A stretch of 64,000 nucleotides of DNA, from the NCBI RefSeq assembly GCF_017874425.1, contig NZ_JAGGLL010000017.1, positions 41,565 to 105,564 on the forward strand, in the 5' to 3' direction. This document shows, one piece after another, positions 19,401 through 28,478 of this stretch. Both the position numbers and the translations under genes were made by a program. A model generated the notes under the pieces. It was not told the DNA's origin. It searched no databases and saw nothing but the letters and a program-made list of their open reading frames with translations. Numbering within the stretch: the first letter of the stretch is position 1; each line of letters opens with the position of its first letter. The DNA comes from Clostridium punense. GTDB lineage: Bacteria > Bacillota > Clostridia > Clostridiales > Clostridiaceae.

Positions 19401-19533
19401 AAATAGCATTATCAAAATTGTATTTATAAATCCTTGCTGCAAAGGTTAAAAAGTCTTTCCACTCCTTTTTACTTTCTGTAACAACATCAGTTATCTTTTC
19501 ATAAATTTCTTTTACCTCTTTATATCTACTCAT
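13426..19533 (-). CDS. Giant ArdC-like/adenine methyltransferase/SNF2 helicase protein of the ICE
   Basis: This 2035-residue multidomain protein is typical of large Firmicute conjugative elements. Its N-terminus (about 1-130) resembles the ArdC/LtrC-like domain, including the [10 protein letters not shown] element. Residues about 250-400 are a polar, low-complexity linker. A class I methyltransferase follows: the SAM site [12 protein letters not shown] near 544 and the catalytic NVPFG, an N6-adenine NPPF-type motif, near 613. The rest is an SNF2-type helicase with VGAGKS near 1233, DEAH near 1394, and the helicase-C motif [12 protein letters not shown] near 1728, ending in a coiled-coil region. 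Such proteins are thought to protect the element from host restriction during transfer (family-level inference). The linker is overlapped in another frame by a TnpV-like gene. Confidence 0.9.
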   Translation of the reverse strand: MSRYKEVKEIYEKITDVVTESKKEWKDFLTFAARIYKYNFDNAILIYAQRPDATMVANMEIWNRKIGRYINRGTRSIAVFDTSKPSLKLEYLFDVKDTNGEPHTIPKLWSLNNNITPSLIDKLNKKYDFSHNDLEGLIGELVEMKVNASLENSFADFENDTQNTWLQDLPMEGLISCFAQTIIESSHYMVAKRCGIDSPIYNDDNSFRLITHFNTLPLTFRLGNAVCSISQEILREIESEVNLIIREKRSERNNERSISNELQGSRGDILSRDSNIQGQGSRREAIREVWTDGTELSEGKSSEQIQLTFGKGGTDADNAQGEQGSLWETGVNNGTDIEDKSNKKSKEHHGELQVQGTSETDSRRNSSIGDSVSNQIDNKIQTNFIESLNGGSFLMPENKKDKSNEEDTVLKEIKTNEEKIAIEKHKPINYKYSPEDEIGVGGLKTKFRNNVEAIKTLKVIEEENRFATAEEQKILAKYVGWGGMPQAFDINSGGWNNEYAELKSLLTPEEYSSARASTPNAHYTSPIVIEAMYKAIEKFGFKLGNILEPAMGVGNFFSTLPESMEGSKLYGVELDDISGRISKQLYQKANIKIQGFEESNYPDNFFDVAIGNVPFGDYKLHDPNYDKHNFLIHDYFFAKALDKVRPGGVVAFVTSKGTLDKENSSVRKYLAERADLIGAIRLPNTAFKANANTDVTTDIIFLQKRERVSVNEPNWLHIGLTEDKIPVNEYFIDNPDMLLGKMIFDQRMYGEGSKYTALVNDDENFDLKEALNKAIENLNADIGSYEREYINSEDEIPADPNVRNYTYTFVGENLYYRENASMRRIDETGKTLERIKGLHSVREITREIIDIQTNGCTETELKEKQAVLNSRYDSFVKKYGYITSRANNTAFRDDNDYPLLCSLEVVDEANKVTKADMFTKQTIRPLEKITEVDTAIEALTVSLNEKGKVDLSLMLELYDSSPENIIEELKGQIFLNPEHYDKDDILKGWEPQDEYLSGNVRQKLRIAKVYAETNAALFTGNVIALEQVQPKELEASEIDIRLGTTWIEEGDMEKFIYETLGTPRYFQNSNSRYSNNEIKVHYNNYNASWSIENKGADGNSIAATETFGTKRINAYYIIEESLNLRTVTVKDRIEDGDSIRYVLNQKETMLAREKQNQLKEEFKNWLFRDPDRRKKYVEFYNENFNNIRLREYDGSHLTFAGMNPDIKLRKHQVNAIARILYGGSTLLAHCVGAGKSFEMIASGMELKRLGLAKKSIYVVPNHLTEQMGAEFLRLYPSANILVTTKKDFQKQNRRKFVSRIATGAYDAIIIGHSQFEKIPISKERQERMLNYQIEQMTYAIEQTKRERGENWSIKQMEKFKKGLESELKSLLDASKKDDVINFEELGIDCMFVDEAHYYKNCAVFSKMRNVAGISNTRAKKASDMLMKCQYLHEVNGGRGVIFATGTPISNSMTEMYVMQRYLQNHELERRGIHHFDAWAASFGEVVSSLELAPEGTGYRFRSRFSKFTNLPELMTLFKNIADVQTSDVLQLPVPKLKNDNYILAASEPNEFIQDVMMEFVERAERIRNGMVDPSSDNMLKITNEARLLGTDPRLLDINAINDPASKVNQCIENIYEEYSKSQDIKGTQIVFCDVGTPNSDGRFSVYDYVKQELMRRGVPEDEVCFIHDAKNEIQREQIFSDMRSGNKRVIIGSTPKMGTGTNIQDRLIALHHLDCPYRPSDIEQREGRILRQGNMNSEVNIYRYVTKNTFDSYLWQIVEQKQKFISQIMTSKSVARNCEDVDETVLSYAEVKALATGNPLIKEKMDIDNEVSRLRVLKSAYDNQKYTMQDNFTFKYPKLINEAKQQLECVIKDINKRDMNKINDFAITINGKLFDEREKAGTMMEALSSKIPKGEELHIGTYRGFDLMLRRNIFYEKVELILHGNSKYTVELGDSPHGNMIRIENALNNLENKLSSIEDKIEEYQRNLQQSKIEYEKPFQYEEELKVKVARQFELNTLLDMNKKDEEVLVDEDTLNSVDDEAAIDVEREDEEIAI
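18405..18773 (-). CDS. TnpV-like protein overlapping the helicase gene in another frame
   Basis: This ORF of about 122 residues lies entirely inside the giant gene, on the same strand but in a different frame. It has the features of TnpV-type transposon-encoded proteins: [19 protein letters not shown], an LLLAKGEL segment, then a helical C-terminus with [18 protein letters not shown]. An ATG at 18773 has its own AAGGAG (18785-18790) 11 bases upstream, which chance ORFs rarely show. The overlapped stretch of the giant protein (residues about 254-376) is polar and disorder-like, while this frame gives a normal globular composition. TnpV function is unknown. The call comes from remembered family patterns. 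Confidence 0.65.
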   Translation of the reverse strand: MKEALAMNYKEVEGIFYPEIQISKDKEADEKPLGKYGQMALNYLKENHPNRYSLLLAKGELMPTMHKVNKEAYGKLELIMEQILKTNPIKNPKNTMESFKYREQVKQTAEEIVLLEIVYQIR

Positions 19534-20512
19534 TCAAAACCTCCTTCCCTTGTGACTTGAAATATAATTCCAAAGCTTTTTCAATAACATCTTCAATTTC
19601 AGGTTGCTTAGTTTCAGGTGCAAAGAATTTATTGATAAGCTTAGGTTTCAATTTAATAGGTGATGGCTTATTTGCCTTTTGCTTCTTATTTAATTCTCCT
19701 GAAAGAATTGCATAAGCTGTTTCTTCATCTAACTTTTTACTCTCTGAATAAGTCCTAAGTACTTCTGCTTTTTTCATGTCCACCTTAAAGTTATGTTCTG
19801 AAAGAATAAGTTCTACAGTATATTGTTCTTCCTCGGTTAGATATGAAAGGGTTACTGAAGCTGTAAAAGGTATTTCTTCTATATCTAATCTATCTTTTAA
19901 TTCCTTTATAAGATTGCATATTCTTAAATACCTTGATACTGATCTCCCTGAAAGATTATAAGTTTTTCCTGTTTCATCTGCACTTGTCAACTTCTCGCCA
20001 ACTTGTCGAGAAGTTTCTTCATCTTTGATTTCATCAGCCTTTAGCAAAGTTTCTATCTCTTTTAAAATGTCTGTTCTTTTACCTTGAGAAGCTAATGATT
20101 TATGGTGCTGTTCTAATGCAGTTGCTCTCTCTGAGTGAAGCATATCACTAAAAGAACGTTGCATAAGATTTGTTTCAGTTACAATAAGCATTGCTTCTTC
20201 ATCTTCAAGGTTTTCTTTAATTATTACTGGTACTTTTAATAATCCTGCTGTTTTAGCAGCATTTACTCTGTTATGACCAGATAAAATTTCAAACTCTTCA
20301 CCTTTAGGTCTTACAATAACAGGAACAATAACTCCAAGTTCCCTAATGCTTCTAACCATATTTTCAAAGCGTTCACCATCATATAATTTAAAAGGATGAT
20401 TTGCAAAAGATAGAAGCTTTGATATATCAATTTCAGTTTGATTAGTAGCTTCTTTTTCCTCTGTATTTTCTCCAAACATATCTGCTAAACTCATTAACTT
20501 CTTCTCACTCAT
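19526..20512 (-). CDS. ParB-family partition/nucleoid-occlusion-type protein
   Basis: This 328-residue protein has a ParB N-terminal nuclease-fold domain ([10 protein letters not shown], then [16 protein letters not shown] at about 70-90). The ETNLMQRSF box (about 113-121) matches the ParB CTP-binding region, and a helix-turn-helix follows ([18 protein letters not shown]). With ParA it should secure inheritance of the excised, circular element, or adjust copy behaviour. It overlaps ParA by four bases (ATGA) and the giant gene by eight bases. No cluster of parS-like repeats was recognised in the window. Confidence 0.88.
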   Translation of the reverse strand: MSEKKLMSLADMFGENTEEKEATNQTEIDISKLLSFANHPFKLYDGERFENMVRSIRELGVIVPVIVRPKGEEFEILSGHNRVNAAKTAGLLKVPVIIKENLEDEEAMLIVTETNLMQRSFSDMLHSERATALEQHHKSLASQGKRTDILKEIETLLKADEIKDEETSRQVGEKLTSADETGKTYNLSGRSVSRYLRICNLIKELKDRLDIEEIPFTASVTLSYLTEEEQYTVELILSEHNFKVDMKKAEVLRTYSESKKLDEETAYAILSGELNKKQKANKPSPIKLKPKLINKFFAPETKQPEIEDVIEKALELYFKSQGKEVLNE

Positions 20513-21288
20513 ATTGCCACAACCTCCTTTGCAAACTCCCCATATGCTATGGACACTTTATTCTTAGGATCATATTCTATGGTGCTTTTACTTCTCATAT
20601 TAGCTTCTCCAACCTTTACTGATGTTGGTATCTTGCTATTGAATATATTAATACTACTTCCATATGCTTCTTGAATAATTGATAGTACTTCCTTTGATAG
20701 CTTCATTCTCTCTGCATACATTGTAAGAAGAATTCCATCAACTTGTATTTTAGGATTAATCCTCTTTTTAACTCTTATAATATTTCTTAATACCAACTCC
20801 AAACCTTTAGCAGAAAGATATTGAGGAGTAACAGGTATAATAACACTATCACAAGCTGCAAGAGCATTAATTGTTAGCATTCCAAGTGATGGTGAACAGT
20901 CAATAATAACATAGTCATAATCTCCTTTAATTTCATCAACAATGGACTTTAAAACAAGTTCTCTACTCATAACATTAACAAGTGCTATTTCTATTGCAGA
21001 CAACTCTAAATTACAAGGAATAAGTTCTATGTTTCCCGTTGAAAGAATATATCCATCTTTTTTAGGTAGATTTTTCTCTTCAATAGCCAGTGCCATTAAA
21101 TTATATATTGTAGTATTAATGCTATCAGTGTTATCATATCCAAAGCACACAGTTAAACTGCTCTGAGGGTCAAAGTCTATAAGTAAAACTTTCTTTCCCT
21201 TTTCAGATAAAGCATATCCTAAATTTAAAGCTGTTACCGTTTTAGCTACTCCCCCTTTTTGATTAACGATTGCTATTACTTTACTCAT
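20509..21288 (-). CDS. parA: ParA-family partition ATPase
   Basis: This 259-residue ParA/Soj protein has a deviant Walker A KGGVAKTVT at about 10-18, Walker A' LLIDFDPQSS near 36, and Walker B YVIIDCSPSLG near 120. It drives segregation with ParB. A longer frame opens at 21339, but the ATG at 21288 (MSKVIAIVNQKGG) has GGAGG upstream and is the normal ParA start. It is the first gene of the long minus-strand transfer operon, so its promoter, next to the operators at 21358-21454, may control the whole element. Confidence 0.92.
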   Translation of the reverse strand: MSKVIAIVNQKGGVAKTVTALNLGYALSEKGKKVLLIDFDPQSSLTVCFGYDNTDSINTTIYNLMALAIEEKNLPKKDGYILSTGNIELIPCNLELSAIEIALVNVMSRELVLKSIVDEIKGDYDYVIIDCSPSLGMLTINALAACDSVIIPVTPQYLSAKGLELVLRNIIRVKKRINPKIQVDGILLTMYAERMKLSKEVLSIIQEAYGSSINIFNSKIPTSVKVGEANMRSKSTIEYDPKNKVSIAYGEFAKEVVAI

Positions 21289-21353
21289 ATTTTTAGCCTC
21301 CACCTTCCCAAATTTAATTTTGTTGTTCTTATGGTTCACATTTTATAATTTAA

Positions 21354-21458
21354 TAATACACTTTAAAGTGTGTTATTGCAAGTAATATTAAATTATTTAG
21401 TTTGATTTAGTTTGATTTTATTTGTATTTATTGATAAATCACATTAAAAAGTGTATAT
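21354..21458. promoter_or_regulatory. Divergent control region with two operator-like palindromes
   Basis: Between parA (minus) and the XRE regulator gene (plus) there is a perfect 14-bp palindrome ACACTTTAAAGTGT (21358-21371) and an imperfect copy CACATTAAAAAGTGT (21440-21454). The shared half-site is AGTGT. Spacing and position, one near each divergent start, suggest binding sites for the XRE protein at 21486, which would repress its own promoter and that of the transfer operon. Inference from sequence only. Confidence 0.5.
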
Positions 21459-21485
21459 TATTGTTATTAAGGATGGTGAAACTTT

Positions 21486-21701
21486 ATGGCTTTAACAATG
21501 GGCGAAAAAATTCGCATTTTAATAAAACGCAAAAAAATTACTATATCGGAGCTTGCAAATTTAATTGGAACTACTAATCAAAACTTATCCAACAAACTTA
21601 CTCGTGATAATTTTTCAGAAAAAGAGCTCCAGCAAATTGCTGAAGTTCTTGGATGTAAATTTGAAGGATTTTTTGTTTTTGAGGATGGGGATAAAATCTA
21701 A
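21486..21701 (+). CDS. XRE/Cro-family transcriptional regulator of the ICE
   Basis: This 71-residue single-domain helix-turn-helix protein (MGEKIRILIKRKKITISELANLIGTTNQNLSNKLTRDNFS) is of the small Cro/CI-like type. It is the only plus-strand gene of the element in this window, divergent from parA with palindromic operators between, so it most likely represses the transfer operon. It ends just before a bidirectional terminator shared with the convergent HerA gene. Confidence 0.82.
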   Translation: MALTMGEKIRILIKRKKITISELANLIGTTNQNLSNKLTRDNFSEKELQQIAEVLGCKFEGFFVFEDGDKI

Positions 21702-21727
21702 CTCCTACTTTCTTATTTTTAAAACAC

Positions 21728-21772
21728 AAAAGGCTATGAAAGTAAATTATATAATCTTTCATAGCCTTTTTT
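21728..21772. terminator. Bidirectional terminator between XRE gene and herA-like gene
   Basis: A 15-bp stem AAAAGGCTATGAAAG with its complement, a 13-base loop, and T-runs on both sides. It lies between two convergent genes. Confidence 0.85.
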
Positions 21773-21787
21773 ATTATTTTTTATATT

Positions 21788-23566
21788 TTATTTTTTCCAT
21801 CGTCTTAATACATCATCTATTGTAACTTCACAAATAGTATGGTTATCTATTTCTCTCCAATTTTCTTTCCAAACATCATGAACTTTTACATTCTCTGACT
21901 TAGGTTCCGGACTAGGCATGTCCATTCTAATAATTGCTGGAATTGGTGATGCATCCCCAACTACCAAACACTCTCCTGGAGACAAGGTTGGCAGAACATC
22001 AGCAACAGAACTCGCATTGTTTGGCAACAAATTTTTTATATAGCTCTGATCTGCCATATTTGTAAGTTTTAAAGATATAAAATTATTGCATTGTGCGAAT
22101 ATTGTATCAGACACTTCACTAGGTCGTTGACTAACTACCATTAAACTCAATCCATATTTTCTTCCTTCTTTAGCAATTCTCTCTATCGACTTTTTCGAAG
22201 CATTGTAATCTGCTCCACCATTTTTGGGTATATAATTATGTGCCTCCTCACAGACAATCATAAACGGAACATCATTTGTTTTATTTTTATCATGCATTAA
22301 TTTAGAATAATGAAAAGCAAAATCAAAAGTTATTCTTGAAATCAAACTAATTGTAATTGATAAAACTTCGAATGGTATTCCACTTAAATCAATAATACTC
22401 ACATTAGCTCTATTTAAGTAACCTAAAAATTGTTTCAGTATTTCACTAAAGTCTTCTGATTTATATTCACTACCATCTTCTTTTAAAGGTTTCATTAAAA
22501 ACTCTAAGCGTTTATCATTAATTTTATTGTCCAATCTTGCAATAAATCTGTTGAATTCTCCATTAAAAGCTCCATTACTCGCTTTATCTGCTTTAGAGGT
22601 AGAATTAGGAACAAAGGAATATTTTTCCAAGAAGTATTCTTTCCTGTCTTTTATGAGTCTAGTACTATCATTTTCAATAACTTTAGGCAATTGCTCTTGC
22701 CCCTCTATTTTATTTATTACCTCTTCATTCATATTACAAATATAATTATAAACTTCGTTTATATTAAAATATACAGGTGTATCATATGTTACTTTTGTCA
22801 AATTCTGATTGTGAATTTCTTTATTTAATATTACTGCTTTACGAAATTGTGAAATTTGGTTATGAGAATTCGCCTCATTGCTTTCAATAAAAAGTGCTTC
22901 TAATTCTTCACAATTCATTAACCAGTATGGTAATTTTAATTTCTCCACATCTAAATGATTTAGAGAAAATTTTTCCTCTGCTGCTACTGTAAAAGCAGAC
23001 TTATACTCTGAATGGATATCAAATATTATTATATGTGAATTTTTAATATTTTCTCTATTTTTATTTTTTTTCTCCTTTACTCCTACTGCTTCTTGAAGAA
23101 TTTTAGCAACTGCACATGATTTTCCCGAGCCAGTTGAACCAACAATAGCTACATGTTTACTAAAAAAATTATTTCCATTTATAAATAAATTTACAGATTC
23201 ATCCTGAACTAATCTTCCAAGTTTAAAAGAATATTTTTCATTTTGTAAAAAAATATTTTTAAGTGACTCTTTATCAGCAATATACGCATTTTCAGTTGGT
23301 GACGGAAGAACTGAGCTTCCAGGTATAAATATATTTTCACAAATTGATCCGATAGGTTCCGTTGCTAATAAATATTTTTCACTATCACCATCACTAACAG
23401 CTCTAATATTTTTAATACTTGCAATCAGATAATCATGATTACCTACAGATATCTTCAAGTGCTTTCCTATTTTTAAATTAACTTTGTTAGATTCAAATTT
23501 TTCAAAGTCCATTCTTATTATTATCGATGATGCAGAACTTTCGTAAACGACTCCAATTGGTTCCAT
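21788..23566 (-). CDS. HerA-type ATPase of a putative defence module
   Basis: This 592-residue hexameric DNA-translocase-like ATPase (DUF87/HerA) has an N-terminal beta-rich HAS-barrel-like region (1-90). The ATPase follows: Walker A GSTGSGKS at 143-150, an insertion of about 200 residues, and Walker B MIVCEEAHNYIP. After that come KEGRKYGLSLMVVSQRPSEV, with the arginine-rich sensor region, and the C-terminal PTLSPGECLVVGD. HerA proteins pair with nucleases, NurA in archaea and DUF4297 or SIR2 effectors in bacterial anti-phage systems. Its ATG lies one base after the stop of the upstream nuclease-like gene, so the two form one operon. It is probably cargo of the ICE. Confidence 0.88.
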   Translation of the reverse strand: MEPIGVVYESSASSIIIRMDFEKFESNKVNLKIGKHLKISVGNHDYLIASIKNIRAVSDGDSEKYLLATEPIGSICENIFIPGSSVLPSPTENAYIADKESLKNIFLQNEKYSFKLGRLVQDESVNLFINGNNFFSKHVAIVGSTGSGKSCAVAKILQEAVGVKEKKNKNRENIKNSHIIIFDIHSEYKSAFTVAAEEKFSLNHLDVEKLKLPYWLMNCEELEALFIESNEANSHNQISQFRKAVILNKEIHNQNLTKVTYDTPVYFNINEVYNYICNMNEEVINKIEGQEQLPKVIENDSTRLIKDRKEYFLEKYSFVPNSTSKADKASNGAFNGEFNRFIARLDNKINDKRLEFLMKPLKEDGSEYKSEDFSEILKQFLGYLNRANVSIIDLSGIPFEVLSITISLISRITFDFAFHYSKLMHDKNKTNDVPFMIVCEEAHNYIPKNGGADYNASKKSIERIAKEGRKYGLSLMVVSQRPSEVSDTIFAQCNNFISLKLTNMADQSYIKNLLPNNASSVADVLPTLSPGECLVVGDASPIPAIIRMDMPSPEPKSENVKVHDVWKENWREIDNHTICEVTIDDVLRRWKK

Positions 23567-23567
23567 A

Positions 23568-24878
23568 TTATTTTACCTCACTCTCTAATTTAAGAAGATA
23601 TTTCAATTCTGATAAAGACTTTACATCTAATATTTCTAAGTTAACATCTTTCAAGTCTAAATTGGAAGGAATATCGCTACCAATAACAAAAAGATCATCT
23701 GGCTTATTATTATTTATAGCACTATAAACATCTTCCATTCCATTACTTATTCTTAATTTAAATTGCATCCAATTTTCAGAAACTTTTGTCTCAGGTTCTT
23801 TTACAAAAGCATCTTTAAAAAATAAGTTCCCCTTATAACCATTCTCTGCAATAACATCCTTAGCGTATAGTCTAGAAACTAAATCATCAACTTTATTTTT
23901 AGTATAATTATGAATACAAAAAGTTGCAGGTCTATGTAATTTTACTTTTTTACAGTACATATTTGTATAATCTTTCAAGAATATAACAATATTATCATCA
24001 AAATTTTCAATGCCCTTATCATCTATTATAAAACACCTTTTTCGATAATTCTCATTAAGATTAAAGCTTAATTGCTTTCTACGTGTTTTTAACAAATTTT
24101 TATAATCTGTTAATTCTTTTGTCCATCTTGTTATTGCAGTTTTTTTAGTTTTCTTCAAGTTCTCTATAAGCCACTGCTTATTTATAATACGATTTTCATC
24201 TACTCTTATAGTACTAATCTCTGCAATCTTTTGAATAGCATTAGGATAAAATATATCCTTTACATCATCAGGTGAAAACTGCTCATTTATTAAGAGTTGT
24301 TTTACTTCATCCTCTACTTTTTGATATGATTTACCAATCTCAAATTTGAATTTTGAAGCAAGAAATAAATCTAAATCACAACTTACTTCTATCGAGTTTT
24401 TATCATAATACTCTTTAATCTTTTTTTTATCATCTATTGTTTTATTTGTTTTCTCAATTAATGTTTTTATTTCTTGATCTGCACATGGTTTAATAAACGC
24501 AATGTAGTTACATATATAATCTAAATTATTTGTATTCAACATTTCTACCAAATTTTCTTTGGTTAAATTATAAATACCTTCACTTAATGAAGGAAAAAAA
24601 GCATAGAGTATGTACTTTATTTTTGAATCTGGTTTCAAAGAATAGTTTTTTAGCATTTGCAACACTGGTTTATAAATGGCCGATAGCTTAAATTTTTCTT
24701 GTGATTCATGGTATTTACATTGAATTGCAGTAATATCTTCATTTGATAATATATCAATATCTTCAATTATTCCTTCTACTTGAATTTCTTTATCACTTGG
24801 TAATTCAAGTAAATTCTTTAATGTAAGATTAAATTGATATAAAAAACCTTTTATCGTTGAATCCGCTACTCTAGACAA
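23568..24878 (-). CDS. DUF4297/Cap4-like nuclease partner of HerA
   Basis: This 436-residue protein's N-terminus has the pattern of Cap4/DUF4297-type dsDNA nucleases of the PD-(D/E)xK fold: GFLYQ (11-15), E35, EDIDI (39-43) and IQCKYH (52-57), with D41 and K55 as likely active-site residues. The remaining 380 residues are helical, charged and not recognised. Start is a TTG at 24878 behind GGAGG (seven-base spacing); no ATG competes. In DUF4297-HerA systems the nuclease and HerA form a complex that degrades DNA upon phage infection; I infer the same here. This nuclease is much shorter than the long DUF4297 proteins I know of, so it may be a variant type. Confidence 0.75.
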   Translation of the reverse strand: MSRVADSTIKGFLYQFNLTLKNLLELPSDKEIQVEGIIEDIDILSNEDITAIQCKYHESQEKFKLSAIYKPVLQMLKNYSLKPDSKIKYILYAFFPSLSEGIYNLTKENLVEMLNTNNLDYICNYIAFIKPCADQEIKTLIEKTNKTIDDKKKIKEYYDKNSIEVSCDLDLFLASKFKFEIGKSYQKVEDEVKQLLINEQFSPDDVKDIFYPNAIQKIAEISTIRVDENRIINKQWLIENLKKTKKTAITRWTKELTDYKNLLKTRRKQLSFNLNENYRKRCFIIDDKGIENFDDNIVIFLKDYTNMYCKKVKLHRPATFCIHNYTKNKVDDLVSRLYAKDVIAENGYKGNLFFKDAFVKEPETKVSENWMQFKLRISNGMEDVYSAINNNKPDDLFVIGSDIPSNLDLKDVNLEILDVKSLSELKYLLKLESEVK

Positions 24879-25292
24879 ATTATCGCCTCCAAATTGAGTC
24901 TGATTAATATAATAATCACAATTTATATATTGATTATTAACAATAGTTACCTTTTTATGAAAACTAAATCATATAAATTTATCTAGGTATATAATTCTAC
25001 AAAAAACCATTTTTTCCTGCTATACAACAAATAATATTCAATATAAATATACATTATTGCATTTAACTACATTAAATCACATCACTATACTTCAAAAATA
25101 AAAGACCATGAAGTTACTAAAAGCTCCTTCATAGTCCTTTTCTATTTCATATTAAATTAGTACTAACATATCTCCTCACACCCTATTAAATACCAACTCT
25201 TACCTTAACACCTTTTATGACCTCTTTATTTCTAAAATCATCACCTTTTGTGTTAAAGTTAAAAAAGCTCGTAAAGTGCATGAATTCAAGGA
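24879..25292. other. Intergenic region at the likely ICE/chromosome boundary
   Basis: These 414 bp hold no credible gene. They contain the terminator at 25100-25142 and AT-rich sequence that probably carries the promoter of the nuclease-HerA operon. No integrase, tRNA or complete direct repeat was found here. The element is expected to end here or within the last bases of rlmD. Confidence 0.5.
25100..25142 (-). terminator. Terminator downstream of rlmD
   Basis: The inverted repeat AAAAGaCCATGAAG / CTTCATaGTCcTTTT has a 13-base loop. On the minus strand it is followed by a T-rich run and lies 150 bp after the rlmD stop. It has imperfect pairing with one bulge. The stem shares CTATGAA with the terminator at 21728-21772, so similar hairpins flank the HerA module. 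Confidence 0.65.
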
Positions 25293-26657
25293 TTATAAGG
25301 TATCTTTGCGACGTATTCCTACTACCGTCTCCACGTGTGGGGTATGTGGGAACATATCCATCAGTTTAACCTTCTCCACCTTATATCCATGCTCCACTAA
25401 AACTGCTAAATCCACCGCTAAAGATTTAGGGTTGCAGGATACGTAGATTATTTCTGGTGCATTAAATCTTATTACATAGTCTAACGCTACAGGATGAACT
25501 CCTGGTCTTGGTGGATCTAGGATTATGATATCTGGTTTTATTTTTACATCTTTAATAACTTGAGCTACATCTCCTGCGATGAACTCACAGTTATTTAAAT
25601 TGTTTAGTTTTGCATTTTCTTTTGCAGCTTCTACTGCTTCTTCAATCAATTCTATACCTAGAACTTTTTTAGCCTTTGGAGCCACTATTTGTCCTATGGT
25701 ACCAGTTCCACAGTAAAGGTCAAATACTACCTTTGATTCAGAGTCTCCCATGAAGTCCCTTACCATTGAGTAAAGAGCTTCTGCTCCTTTAGTGTTAGTT
25801 TGGAAAAATGCAAAAGGATTTATTTTAAAATTAAGACCTAAAAGATTTTCAATTATATATTCTCTTCCATACAAAATATTTATTTTATCTGCTTGAACCA
25901 CATCAGAGAAGGAGTCATTTACAGTATGGATAATTCCTGTGATTTCTCCCTTAAGATTTAAGGCTATCAGCTTATTTGTAAACTCAACAAAATCATATTG
26001 TATTTGAGAAGTTGTTACGATATTTACTAGTACTTCTCCTGTATTACTGGCTTTTCTAATTACAAGATTTCTTAAGAATCCTTCTCTCTTCATTATTTTA
26101 TAGTAAGGAAGTTCCTCTTGTCTAAAGTGTTCTAGAGTTGTGCTTAGAATAGCTCTAAAGTCTTCATCTACAATTTGGCATTTATCTACAGTTACAATGG
26201 CAAAGCTTTTATTTTTAGCATGCATTCCTAAGGTAAGTTCTCCACCTTTTTCAAAGTCTCCAAAGGTAAATTCCATCTTATTTCTGTATTCATATTCTTC
26301 TGGGCTGCTTTCAATTCCTAAGAACTCAAAGTCCTTAATATTTTTATCCTTTAATAAATCTAGCACCTGCTGCTCTTTAAATTCAAGTTGTTTTTCCAAG
26401 GATAAATGTCCATGACTGCAGCCACCGCACATTCCAAAGTTTTCACACTTTGGATCAACTTTATAATCTATATCTTCTAAGACCTCAGTAAGTTTTGCTT
26501 CTATCCCATTGCTATTTTTCTTTGAGACTCTTGCTCTTACCTTTTGACCAGGAAGAGTACCTTTTATTGCCACCTTTTCTCCTTCATAATATGCTATACC
26601 TTTTCCTGGAAACTCAGTTCCTTCTATATTAAATTCATATTCTTTTCTCTTTCTCAC
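25293..26657 (-). CDS. rlmD: 23S rRNA (uracil-5-)-methyltransferase RlmD/RumA family
   Basis: This SAM-dependent enzyme makes m5U in 23S rRNA. From GTG 26657 it has 454 residues: an N-terminal TRAM domain, iron-sulphur cysteines ([10 protein letters not shown] and DKCQI), the SAM motif [19 protein letters not shown], the catalytic cysteine in YVSCNP, and the C-terminal HVETVV. An in-frame extension reaches 26792, but its N-terminus is unlike the family, and the GTG at 26657 has AGGAG eight bases upstream, giving the normal length. The 3' end of this gene (rumA) is a known ICE insertion site in streptococci. The element to the left ends right here, so HVETVV codons (25320-25337) are a candidate core site. 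Confidence 0.92.
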   Translation of the reverse strand: MRKRKEYEFNIEGTEFPGKGIAYYEGEKVAIKGTLPGQKVRARVSKKNSNGIEAKLTEVLEDIDYKVDPKCENFGMCGGCSHGHLSLEKQLEFKEQQVLDLLKDKNIKDFEFLGIESSPEEYEYRNKMEFTFGDFEKGGELTLGMHAKNKSFAIVTVDKCQIVDEDFRAILSTTLEHFRQEELPYYKIMKREGFLRNLVIRKASNTGEVLVNIVTTSQIQYDFVEFTNKLIALNLKGEITGIIHTVNDSFSDVVQADKINILYGREYIIENLLGLNFKINPFAFFQTNTKGAEALYSMVRDFMGDSESKVVFDLYCGTGTIGQIVAPKAKKVLGIELIEEAVEAAKENAKLNNLNNCEFIAGDVAQVIKDVKIKPDIIILDPPRPGVHPVALDYVIRFNAPEIIYVSCNPKSLAVDLAVLVEHGYKVEKVKLMDMFPHTPHVETVVGIRRKDTL

Positions 26658-27670
26658 GCTATCTACTCCTATGTATTTATTATTTTTAAAATCCGTAATT
26701 TTCTCTGGTTTCTTCTTGAAAATTACTATGTTTTGTTTTAATATTCTTTTCTTTTTAAGAATGATTATATGATACATGTACTTACTATTCATGAGACTTT
26801 TGTTTAGTCATAATTAAATAGTAGTGAAATCAAAATCTTGAAATATAAAAAACTTTGAGCTATCCTTAAAACATTGAGTGCACTTAATATTTATTGTAAA
26901 GAAATAACTTGATCACTTTAAATTACTCACTCCCATAAGGCTCTTTATCATTTTCTAACACTCTAAAAATCATAGTAATTATGTGCAACACTTTCTTCTT
27001 AGATACGTTCATAATTCACAAATTTATTTGCTTATGAAACTTTATGAATTACTCTTGAGATAATATTGCTTAATGAAAAAACATATTGGCTTTACTACTT
27101 TTATTATTTTTCCAACATTATATAGTATATATGTGATTTCTCTAAAAATAAAGGGAATTTTATTATATTTCATAGGTAGGAAGTTTAACCTACCTCTCAT
27201 TCATTTATTAAGCAAGCTTTAATCACGTAATAAAGTTAACGGATCTTACTTTATAAAAGCATCTATTAAAAGATAATTTAATGTATGTCTATGTTGAAAT
27301 CATAGTAACTTTTCTTACATACCCGGCTTTTATATAGGTTTTACTACCAATACTTTTTCAAGAATAAGCATTAAATTATTAGCTTATTTATAGCATAATA
27401 AACAAGAGCTTATATAAAACTTATTTTCTATATAAGCCACAGTTGTAAAGCCTATATAAAAACTATTGAAATGTGCATATATGAATAATTTTACAGTTTC
27501 TTTACTCTAGTCTGGTATTTTCATTGATTTACTATGAATTATTCAACAAAATTTTAATATATTAAAATTTTTATAATTATTACTTCTAATATGCACTGTT
27601 TAATTATATAATATATGTGGACATCGTGTTTTATTATGCTTAATCATGTCAAATTAAGGAGTGTTAAAAA
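26658..27670. other. Long non-coding stretch with AT-rich inverted repeats
   Basis: This is about 1 kb between divergent rlmD and the TSUP gene, far longer than other gaps here. No ORF with a ribosome binding site was found. It contains a GGTAGG/CCTACC hairpin (about 27173-27195), a perfect GCTTATATA/TATATAAGC hairpin (about 27414-27440) and further copies of TTATATAGG-like sequence in both orientations (about 27333-27345 and 27449-27466). It may be the remains of a lost gene or a small RNA region. The rlmD and TSUP promoters must lie at its ends. Confidence 0.45.
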
Positions 27671-28420
27671 ATGTTCGAGATGATTTTATTATGTATAGCT
27701 GGGTTTTTAGCGTCTTTTATAGACTCCATTGCTGGGGGTGGTGGTTTAATTAGTGTTCCAGCCTTTATGCTTGCAGGCTTAAGTCCACATATGGTTTTAG
27801 GAACAAATAAGTTTGCTGCAGCTACTGGTTCTTTTACAAGCTCTTTAAAGTTTGCAAAATCAGGTTTATGTAATTTTAAGCTATTAAAAATATTAATTCC
27901 TTTTACTTTAGTTGGTTCCATCCTTGGAGTGAGAACAGTAATGCTAATAGACCAAAAGTTCTTACAACCATTGGTTCTTGTGTTAGTACTTTGTATAGGG
28001 ATATATACTTTATTCTCTAAATCAATAGGCCAAGAGGATAATTTTAAGGGGCTTACTAAAAAGAATATTACTATAGGAATCATTCTCGCTTTTTCACTAG
28101 GTTTTTACGATGGTTTCTTTGGTCCAGGTACTGGTTCTTTCTTAGTATTTGGAATGATTAATATCTTTGGCTTTAACTTTTTGAATGCTTCAGCAAATGC
28201 TAGATTTTTAAATTTTGTAAGTAACATAACAGCTTTAGTTACTTTTGCTTTCAGTGGTTCAATTAACTACAGAATTGGAGCAATGGTTGCAGTGTTTATG
28301 ATTATTGGAGCTAGAGCTGGTACAAAGCTTGCAATTAATAAAGGTTCAAAGATTATTAAACCTATATTTGTAACCATGTCTCTTGCAGTAGCTTTAAAAA
28401 TGCTATTAACTTTATTTTAA
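27671..28420 (+). CDS. TSUP (TauE/SafE) family transporter
   Basis: This 249-residue membrane protein has about eight hydrophobic segments in two related halves. It carries the family motifs SFIDSIAGGGGLISVPA near the start (18-34) and GFYDGFFGPGTGSFL in the second half (139-153). TSUP proteins export or import small sulphur-containing or organic anions such as sulphite, sulphoacetate or thiosulphate. The substrate cannot be told from sequence. A GGAG site precedes the ATG; the gene stands alone and ends in a strong terminator. Confidence 0.9.
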   Translation: MFEMILLCIAGFLASFIDSIAGGGGLISVPAFMLAGLSPHMVLGTNKFAAATGSFTSSLKFAKSGLCNFKLLKILIPFTLVGSILGVRTVMLIDQKFLQPLVLVLVLCIGIYTLFSKSIGQEDNFKGLTKKNITIGIILAFSLGFYDGFFGPGTGSFLVFGMINIFGFNFLNASANARFLNFVSNITALVTFAFSGSINYRIGAMVAVFMIIGARAGTKLAINKGSKIIKPIFVTMSLAVALKMLLTLF

Positions 28421-28424
28421 ATTC

Positions 28425-28459
28425 AAAGAGCATTTACCTTCAAAAGTAAATGCTCTTTT
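28425..28459 (+). terminator. Terminator of the TSUP gene
   Basis: Perfect 13-bp stem AAAGAGCATTTAC with complement, eight-base loop, followed by T-rich sequence. It could also serve the convergent gene ending at 28479. Confidence 0.85.
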
Positions 28460-28478
28460 CATTTTGGAGTATTTTTTT

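Noticed and set aside
24879..25292. Integrase gene or tRNA attachment site at the right end of the ICE
   Set aside because: No ORF or tRNA is present in this gap; the recombinase is probably at the other end, outside the window.
26658..26792. N-terminal extension of rlmD
   Set aside because: The extension is Lys/Ile-rich and unlike the family, and the GTG at 26657 has AGGAG at good spacing.
27664..28083. 139-codon minus-strand ORF over the TSUP gene
   Set aside because: Antisense shadow of a clear membrane protein gene; no RBS and no recognisable motif.
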